A DNA stretch of 41,536 bases from contig JAOPVZ010000072.1 of assembly GCA_025965935.1 (NCBI GenBank), positions 1-41,536 on the forward strand, given 5' to 3'. Of this stretch, positions 35,957 through 41,536 are shown one piece after another; positions within the stretch are counted from its first letter, which is position 1; every line of letters starts with the position of its first letter. The notes under the pieces are model-generated. The model was not told where the DNA came from, did not search any database, and worked only from the letters and a program-made list of their open reading frames with translations. The translations under genes and the position numbers were made by a program. This DNA is from Frankiales bacterium. GTDB taxonomy: Bacteria > Actinomycetota > Actinomycetes > Mycobacteriales > SCTD01.

Positions 35957-36688
35957 CTACATGCCGACGACGGCGTACAGCGAGGCCACCTCGTGAGGCG
36001 TGAGCGCGCGCAGCCGTCCCGCCCGCTGCGACCCCAGCTGCACGGGGCCGATAGCGGTACGCACGAGCGACTGAACGGGGTGCCCTACCTCCGCGAGGAG
36101 GCGACGCACGATGTGCTTGCGCCCCTCGTGGAGCACCACCTCGACCAGGACCTTGTTCGCGGCGCTGTCGATCAGGCGGAAGCTGTCCACCTTCACGGGA
36201 CCGTCCTCGAGCAGGACGCCAGCTCGCAACCGCTTGCCGACGTCGCGCTGGACAGGCCCGATGATCTGCGCGAGGTAGGTCTTGGGAACGTTGAACGACG
36301 GGTGCGACAGGCGGTGCGCGAGCTCGCCGTCGTTGGTCAGCAGCAGCAGCCCCTCGGTGTCCGCGTCGAGGCGTCCCACATGGAACAGGCGCTCCCGCCG
36401 GTCCGCGACAAGGTCGCCCACAGTGGGTCGGCCCTCAGGGTCGGACATCGCCGAGACCATCCCCCTGGGCTTGTTCAGCGCGAGGTAGATCCGGTTGCTG
36501 GCCGTCGTGACCCGCATCCCGTCGACGTGCACGACCACGGTCTCGGGGTCGACGCGACGGCCCTGCTCGCGCACGACCTCACCGTCCACGCTGACACGGC
36601 CGGCAGCGATCAGCTCCTCGCACGCCCGTCGGGAGCCCACTCCAGCTCCCGCAAGGACCTTCTGCAGGCGCACACCATCATCTGTCAT
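35957..36688 (-). CDS. rluB: 23S rRNA pseudouridine synthase (RluB-like)
   Basis: S4 domain RLQKVLAGAGVGSRRACEELIAAGRVSVDGEVV; LNKPRGMVSAMSDPEGRPTV; VGRLDADTEGLLLLTNDGELAHRLSHPS. Confidence 0.95.
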   Translation of the reverse strand: MTDDGVRLQKVLAGAGVGSRRACEELIAAGRVSVDGEVVREQGRRVDPETVVVHVDGMRVTTASNRIYLALNKPRGMVSAMSDPEGRPTVGDLVADRRERLFHVGRLDADTEGLLLLTNDGELAHRLSHPSFNVPKTYLAQIIGPVQRDVGKRLRAGVLLEDGPVKVDSFRLIDSAANKVLVEVVLHEGRKHIVRRLLAEVGHPVQSLVRTAIGPVQLGSQRAGRLRALTPHEVASLYAVVGM

Positions 36689-36697
36689 GTCTCGACC

Positions 36698-37426
36698 TCA
36701 CATCGAGGACGAGTCGGAAGTGACATCATCCAGCTCAGGCAATAGCGGAGCCAAGGAGGGCAGCTCCTCGAGGGACTGGAGCCCCAGCCGCTCAAGCAAG
36801 TAGTTGGTGGTCCGGTACCGGGTCGCTCCGGTCTCCTCGTCCGGGCCGGCCTCTGTCACGAGACCTCGGGCCACGAGCGTTCGGACCACACCGTCCACGT
36901 TCACCCCGCGCACCGCGCTGACCCGCTGCCGGGTGACCGGCTGCCGGTAGGCGATGACAGCCAGAGTCTCCAGCGCGGCCTGGGTCAGCCGCGCCTGCTG
37001 GCCGTCCAGGACGAACCTCTCGACGTACGGAGCGCAGTCGGCACGCGTGTAGAGGCGCCACCCGCCCGCGACCTGGCGCAGCTCGAACCCACGCCCGTCC
37101 TCCGTGTACTCGCGCGCCAGGGCGTCGAGCACCTCCTCGACCTCGCCCGTGGGGCGCTCGACCACCTGAGCCAGCGTGACCGCAGGCACCGGCTCGTCCG
37201 TGACCAGCAGCACCGCCTCCAGCGCAGCGGGCAGCGGTGGCAGGTCCCCTACCGGCAGCGTGCCTGGCACGGGTCCAGAGGCCACCGGGTCGACGAGGGA
37301 CTCCCTCGCTTCCTCGTCCGCGTGCGCTTCGGAGGCGTCCGGGTGGACCTCGTTGCTGCTCAGGTCAGGCGCGTCGCTCGGACGCTCGTCCGCGCCGTTG
37401 TCGTGCAGCTCCTCATCGGCGCTCAC
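36698..37426 (-). CDS. scpB: Segregation and condensation protein B
   Basis: LPAALEAVLLVTDEPVPAVTLAQVVERP...AALETLAVIAYRQPVTRQRVSAVRGVNVDGVVRTLVARGLV. Confidence 0.95.
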   Translation of the reverse strand: MSADEELHDNGADERPSDAPDLSSNEVHPDASEAHADEEARESLVDPVASGPVPGTLPVGDLPPLPAALEAVLLVTDEPVPAVTLAQVVERPTGEVEEVLDALAREYTEDGRGFELRQVAGGWRLYTRADCAPYVERFVLDGQQARLTQAALETLAVIAYRQPVTRQRVSAVRGVNVDGVVRTLVARGLVTEAGPDEETGATRYRTTNYLLERLGLQSLEELPSLAPLLPELDDVTSDSSSM

Positions 37427-38580
37427 GGGGCGTCGTCCTCCTGGTCGTCGGGTACTGGCTCGGCTGGTCCGTCTGAGGCCTCTGTGGAGGCTGGTGCGTC
37501 CTGTCCGTAGGCGGCCGTGGGGGCAGATGGTCGGTCGGGCAGAACGACCACGTCCGGTTCTCGCGTGTCTCGCCGCCCATCTTCCACAGGCGTTCGCACC
37601 CCGGACTCAGTCTCCGGCTCCCGACGGGCGTCAGGCAGCACGACAACAGGATCGTCCCACTCAGCACCGGCGGCGCTGGCGGCGAGGGGCACGTCGTCCT
37701 CGCGAGGCTCCCCGGTGGGCCCCGTCCAGCGGACGTGCAGCTCGGACAGCGCTTCGGCCTGCTCGAACGCGACCAGCCCCTCGCGGTACAGCTCGAGCAG
37801 CCCCAGGAAGCGCGCCACCACCTCGAGCGTGCCTGCGCAGTCGGCCGTCAGGTGCCTGAAGCTGGCGCTCCCCGACCGGCGTAGGCGCTCGTGCAGCAGC
37901 GCCGTCTGCTCCCGCACCGACACCGTGCCGCCGTGGACGTGGTCCACCGCGACGAGCTCCTCCGGCCGAGGTGTGAGGGCCTTCGCTGCCATCGCGGCGA
38001 ACTCGGCCGCACCCAGGCCGAGGAGCACCTCGGGCAGCAGGCCCGCGTAGCGGGGCTCCAGGGTCACCTGGCGGGGATAGCGCCTGGCCTCCGCGGCCAG
38101 CAGACCCCCCAGGTGCGCGGCCGCCTGCTTGTAGGCGCGGTACTGCAGCAACCGGGCGAACAGCAGGTCGCGAGCCTCGAGCAGGGCGAGGTCCTCCTCG
38201 TCCTCGACCTCAGCGCCGGGCAGCAGCCGAGCGGCCTTGAGGTCCAGGAGGGTCGCTGCCACGACCAGGAACTCAGTGGCCTGACCCAGGTCCCAACCGG
38301 CACCGAGCGCACGGATGTGGGCGATGAAGTCGTCGGTGACCTTGGACAGCGCCACCTCGGTGACGTCCAGCTGGTGCTTGCTGATCAGTCCCAGAAGCAG
38401 GTCGAACGGCCCCTCGAACACGTCCAGACGCACCTGGAAGCCCTCGTCTACACCGGTGGAGGCGGGCGCGGCGTTTCGCTCCGCATGCGGCACGCCCCCC
38501 TGCGGGGCGGACAGGGCCGGAGGCGCAGCGGGAGTGCCGGCGGCGCCCGGTTCGAGGGCAGGTCCTTGCTGTTCAGACAC
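37423..38580 (-). CDS. scpA: Segregation and condensation protein A
   Basis: FQVRLDVFEGPFDLLLGLISKHQLDVTEVALSKVTDDFIAHI...ATEFLVVAATLLDLKAARLLPG. Confidence 0.95.
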   Translation of the reverse strand: MSEQQGPALEPGAAGTPAAPPALSAPQGGVPHAERNAAPASTGVDEGFQVRLDVFEGPFDLLLGLISKHQLDVTEVALSKVTDDFIAHIRALGAGWDLGQATEFLVVAATLLDLKAARLLPGAEVEDEEDLALLEARDLLFARLLQYRAYKQAAAHLGGLLAAEARRYPRQVTLEPRYAGLLPEVLLGLGAAEFAAMAAKALTPRPEELVAVDHVHGGTVSVREQTALLHERLRRSGSASFRHLTADCAGTLEVVARFLGLLELYREGLVAFEQAEALSELHVRWTGPTGEPREDDVPLAASAAGAEWDDPVVVLPDARREPETESGVRTPVEDGRRDTREPDVVVLPDRPSAPTAAYGQDAPASTEASDGPAEPVPDDQEDDAP

Positions 38581-39274
38581 CTAGCAAGACTCTCAGCAAC
38601 GGCGCGAGCAGGCTGTCGAGCACCTGCAGGAGCAGCAGCTGACCCCCGAGGGGCAGCACGAGCAGGAGCAGCACGACGACGAGCCCGACGTTCTGGTCCA
38701 CGAGGTAGTGCCGAGCCCTTTGCCACCCCAGTGAGTGCGGACCGAGTGCGAACAGCAGCCGTCCACCGTCCAGCGGGGGCAGCGGAACCAGGCTCAGGAC
38801 GCCGAGGTAGAGCTGCGACGCCCCCGCCAGCAGCAGGCCGAGCCCAAGCCCGTCGTTCCCCATCGGAACCCCGTGCTGCAGCACGTAGCCGGCGCCCGCG
38901 CCACCGAAGTCCTGAGCCAGCACATGGGAGATCCCGGTGCTGCTCGCCGTGCTCCGCCACAGGATGAGCAGCCCGATCCCGAGCACGATGTTGACCAGCG
39001 GGCCCACGAGCGCGACGACCACCGTGCGCCTGCGGTCGCGCCGGGAGAGCTCAATCGGGTGTGCCCAGCCGAGACCGCCGATGAGCGCTCCGACCGTTCC
39101 GAAAGGATCAAGGTGATATCGAGGGTTGGACGAAGTCCGGTGTTCTTGGCTAGGCCGTCGGTCACCCATCGCCGAGGCGACGAGCGACTGCACCCAGGAG
39201 TGGAGTGTGACCCCGACGACGAACGACACGGCAAGAACCAGGAAGCTCGCAGGGCGCCCGAGGGCGTAGAGCAC
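38573..39274 (-). CDS. Site-2-protease-like (M50) membrane protein with degenerate active site
   Basis: VTLHSWVQSLVASAMGD...NPRYHLDPFGTVGAL...LVPLPPLDGGRLLFAL; HExxH position reads HSWVQ. Confidence 0.85.
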   Translation of the reverse strand: MLYALGRPASFLVLAVSFVVGVTLHSWVQSLVASAMGDRRPSQEHRTSSNPRYHLDPFGTVGALIGGLGWAHPIELSRRDRRRTVVVALVGPLVNIVLGIGLLILWRSTASSTGISHVLAQDFGGAGAGYVLQHGVPMGNDGLGLGLLLAGASQLYLGVLSLVPLPPLDGGRLLFALGPHSLGWQRARHYLVDQNVGLVVVLLLLVLPLGGQLLLLQVLDSLLAPLLRVLLGV

Positions 39275-39275
39275 G

Positions 39276-39776
39276 TCAGCGGCCCCGGAGGCGGCGCACC
39301 AGGATGCTGGCGTCGCCCTTTGCCTCGAAGTCGGCCAGCACCACGGCCAGCGCCTCGCGCACCACGCGTCCGCGGTCGACCGGCAGCCCGTGGTCGCCGC
39401 GGAGTGCCAACCGGGCGTGCTCGAGATCCATCAGCTCGTCGGCCGACAGGTAGACGGTGATCTTCTCGTCGTGGCTCTCACGGCCACTGGGGCGGCGGTC
39501 CGCCAGAGCGCGCGGACGACGCCGGCTGGCCGACCGCACAGCGCTCGAGGCCTCATCGAGCCCGTCGTGGTCGTCGGTGCCATCCGCCGGGGCAGCCGGC
39601 GGCGGGACGGGCGACCGCATGGGCGGCGGCAGGGGTGAGGAAGGAGCCGCGGGCTCGGCGTAAGGGGCCACGGTGAGCGCGGCCGGTCGGCTGGGCTCCT
39701 CGGCGGCTGGGCGCGCGGAGTCCCCGGTCGAGCGGAACAGCTCGTCTGCCCCGGGCAGAGCGATGCGACGGCTCAT
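39276..39776 (-). CDS. Ribbon-helix-helix-like accessory protein downstream of parA
   Basis: Disordered Pro-rich N-terminus then KITVYLSADELMDLEHARLALRGDHGLPVDRGRVVREALAVVLADFE. Confidence 0.6.
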   Translation of the reverse strand: MSRRIALPGADELFRSTGDSARPAAEEPSRPAALTVAPYAEPAAPSSPLPPPMRSPVPPPAAPADGTDDHDGLDEASSAVRSASRRRPRALADRRPSGRESHDEKITVYLSADELMDLEHARLALRGDHGLPVDRGRVVREALAVVLADFEAKGDASILVRRLRGR

Positions 39777-40630
39777 CGGGAGAGCACCTCCTTGGCGAGG
39801 TCACGGTAGGCGGTCGCGCCGGTCGAGTTCGACGCGTAGGACGTGATCGGCTCGCCGGCGACGGTCGTCTCCGGAAAGCGCACCGTGCGGTTGATGACGG
39901 TGTGGAACACCCGGTCGCCGAAGGCCTCGACGACCCGTGCGAGCACCTCGCGTCCATGCAGGGTGCGAGCGTCGTACATCGTCGCGAGAATCCCCTCAAG
40001 CTCAAGTTGAGGGTTGAGCCGCTCCCGGATCTTCTCGATGGTCTGGATGAGGAGGGCCACACCGCGGAGGGCGAAGAACTCGCACTCGAGCGGGATGATG
40101 ACCCCCTGGGCGGCCGTCAAGGCGTTGACCGTCAGCAACCCCAGTGACGGCTGGCAGTCGAGGAGGATCACGTCGTAGTCGTCCAGCACGGGCGACAGCG
40201 CACGCACCAGCGTCTGCTCGCGGGCCACCTCGTTGACGAGCTGGACCTCAGCCGCCGAGAGGTCGATGTTGCTCGGCAGCAGGTCCATGCCCGGCACGTT
40301 GGTCTTGAGCATCACGTCGTCGACGGTGACGTCCTGCTCCATGAGCAGGTTGTAGACCGTCCGGTCGAGCTGAAGCGGGTTCACGCCCAGTCCGACGCCC
40401 AGGGCGCCCTGTGGGTCGAGGTCGACGAGCAGCACCCGGCGGCCGAGCTCCGCGAGGGCGGCGCCGAGGTTGATGGTGGAGGTGGTCTTGCCGACCCCAC
40501 CCTTCTGGTTGCACATGGCGAGGACCCGGGCCGGCCCGTGCCGGTCGAGCGTCGGCGGCGTCGGCAGGTACGGCAACGGCCGTCCGGTAGGGCCGGTCAT
40601 GCCAGGCTCGAGGGCGGGCTTTGTCGACAT
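39773..40630 (-). CDS. parA: ParA-family chromosome partitioning ATPase
   Basis: ARVLAMCNQKGGVGKTTSTINLGAALAELGRRVLLVDLDPQGALGVGLG; start at MSTKPALEPG. Confidence 0.95.
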   Translation of the reverse strand: MSTKPALEPGMTGPTGRPLPYLPTPPTLDRHGPARVLAMCNQKGGVGKTTSTINLGAALAELGRRVLLVDLDPQGALGVGLGVNPLQLDRTVYNLLMEQDVTVDDVMLKTNVPGMDLLPSNIDLSAAEVQLVNEVAREQTLVRALSPVLDDYDVILLDCQPSLGLLTVNALTAAQGVIIPLECEFFALRGVALLIQTIEKIRERLNPQLELEGILATMYDARTLHGREVLARVVEAFGDRVFHTVINRTVRFPETTVAGEPITSYASNSTGATAYRDLAKEVLSR

Positions 40631-40768
40631 ACTCACAAGTGGCCGAACCTCTCTGATGATTTCGTGCCGTCCCGACTTCTCGCCTTGACGATGCGGCGGG
40701 ACTCTACGTGGCCGGACGGCCCCATTACAACGTCGTGCACGGAATTGGGGACGACACGCCGCAGACCC

Positions 40769-40819
40769 TGTGGACAACCACCCGACACCCGGGGACACCG
40801 GCCGTGACCCTGTGGACAA
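40769..40819. promoter_or_regulatory. Two DnaA-box-like elements (TTGTCCACA on minus strand) in 14-bp direct repeats, parA-xerD intergenic
   Basis: TGTGGACAA at 40769-40777 and 40811-40819; repeat GACCCTGTGGACAA at 40764-40777 and 40806-40819. Confidence 0.6.
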
Positions 40820-40858
40820 GCCCCGCCAGCGCGATCGGCCGCGGTACGAGACGGTCGG

Positions 40859-41536
40859 TCAGCCCAAGGCTCGCGGATGCGCTCCCGCGTAGACCTCGCG
40901 GAGCTGGTCGACCGTGACCAGCGTGTAGATCTGCGTCGTGGTGACCGAGGCGTGCCCGAGCAGCTCCTGCACGACGCGCACGTCCGCTCCCCCGTCGAGG
41001 AGGTGGGTGGCGAAGGAGTGCCGGAGAGTGTGCGGCGAGACCTTGGCGGTCAGACCGGCGCGCCCGGCTGCGGCGCGCAGGACGGCCCACGCACTCTGGC
41101 GGGACAGCGGCCCGCCACGGGCGTTGAGGAACAGCGCCGGACCGCCTCGACCGGTCGCTGCGAGCGCGGGCCGCCCACGGACGAGGTAGGCGTCGACGGC
41201 ACGCAGCGCGTAGGACCCGACCGGCACGATGCGCTGCTTTCCTCCTTTGCCGGCCAGCCGCACGAGGCCGTCTCCGCGACCGAGGTCGTCCACGGCGAGG
41301 CCCACGACCTCGGAGATCCGGGCGCCGGTCCCGTAGAGCAGCTCCAGCAGAGCGACGTCCCGCGACGACAGGGGCGTGTCGCCGGTGCTCGCTGCGCCCA
41401 GCAGGGCGGACACCTGCGCGACGGAGATCGCCTTGGGCAGGCGTCGTGGCGGCTGCGGCGGCTTCACGTCCGTGGCGGGGTCCACGGCGGTCAGCCCTTC
41501 CCGAACGGCGAACCGGTGGAAGCCACGCACAGCGAC
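40859..41536 (-). CDS. xerD: Tyrosine recombinase XerD, N-terminus beyond the window
   Basis: [22 protein letters not shown]...[11 protein letters not shown]...[57 protein letters not shown]. Confidence 0.95.
   Translation of the reverse strand, partial: VAVRGFHRFAVREGLTAVDPATDVKPPQPPRRLPKAISVAQVSALLGAASTGDTPLSSRDVALLELLYGTGARISEVVGLAVDDLGRGDGLVRLAGKGGKQRIVPVGSYALRAVDAYLVRGRPALAATGRGGPALFLNARGGPLSRQSAWAVLRAAAGRAGLTAKVSPHTLRHSFATHLLDGGADVRVVQELLGHASVTTTQIYTLVTVDQLREVYAGAHPRALG

Noticed and set aside
40859-41536. Tyrosine recombinase as a phage/ICE integrase
   Set aside because: Sequence and parA/scpAB context fit housekeeping XerD.

Overview
The window is high-GC actinobacterial chromosome. 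I read it as a terminus-proximal core region rather than an accessory island. Left part (1-17.8 kb, mixed strands): lysine epsilon-aminotransferase with a partner aldehyde dehydrogenase, amidohydrolase, apolipoprotein N-acyltransferase (lnt), polyprenol-P-mannose synthase, FxsA, RbpA, an NlpC/P60 protein, a cell-wall-anchored Asp-box (sialidase-fold) protein, DinB-like proteins, an ArsR/SRPBCC pair, DUF427, a solute-binding/VWA protein, a HAD protein, pabB and DUF5999. Right part (17.9-41.5 kb): every recognisable gene is on the minus strand: tandem glycine riboswitch-gcvP, MerR, bifunctional nuclease, ftsR, FHA protein, gcvH, DUF881/Sbp/DUF881, a NDP-sugar pyrophosphorylase/PMM-like fusion, CDP-alcohol phosphatidyltransferase, PD-(D/E)XK protein, tRNA-Pro(GGG), der, plsC, cmk, tyrA, aroH, rluB, scpB, scpA, M50-like protein, RHH-like protein, parA, xerD. 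The strongest find is a 28-bp dif-like XerC/XerD site at 12678-12705. It forms the 3' end of a truncated MFS transporter ORF that is absent from the ORF track. Other notable signals: an exact sigma-R-type promoter for rbpA, two DnaA-box-like repeats between xerD and parA, a degenerate S2P-like protease, a phosphomannomutase-like domain without its metal loop, a structured ~900-bp intergenic region upstream of aroH, perfect palindromic operators ahead of lnt, and 12-bp-phased tandem repeats at several unrelated loci. No CRISPR array, prophage or transposase was recognised. All family calls come from reading the translations; no database search was run.
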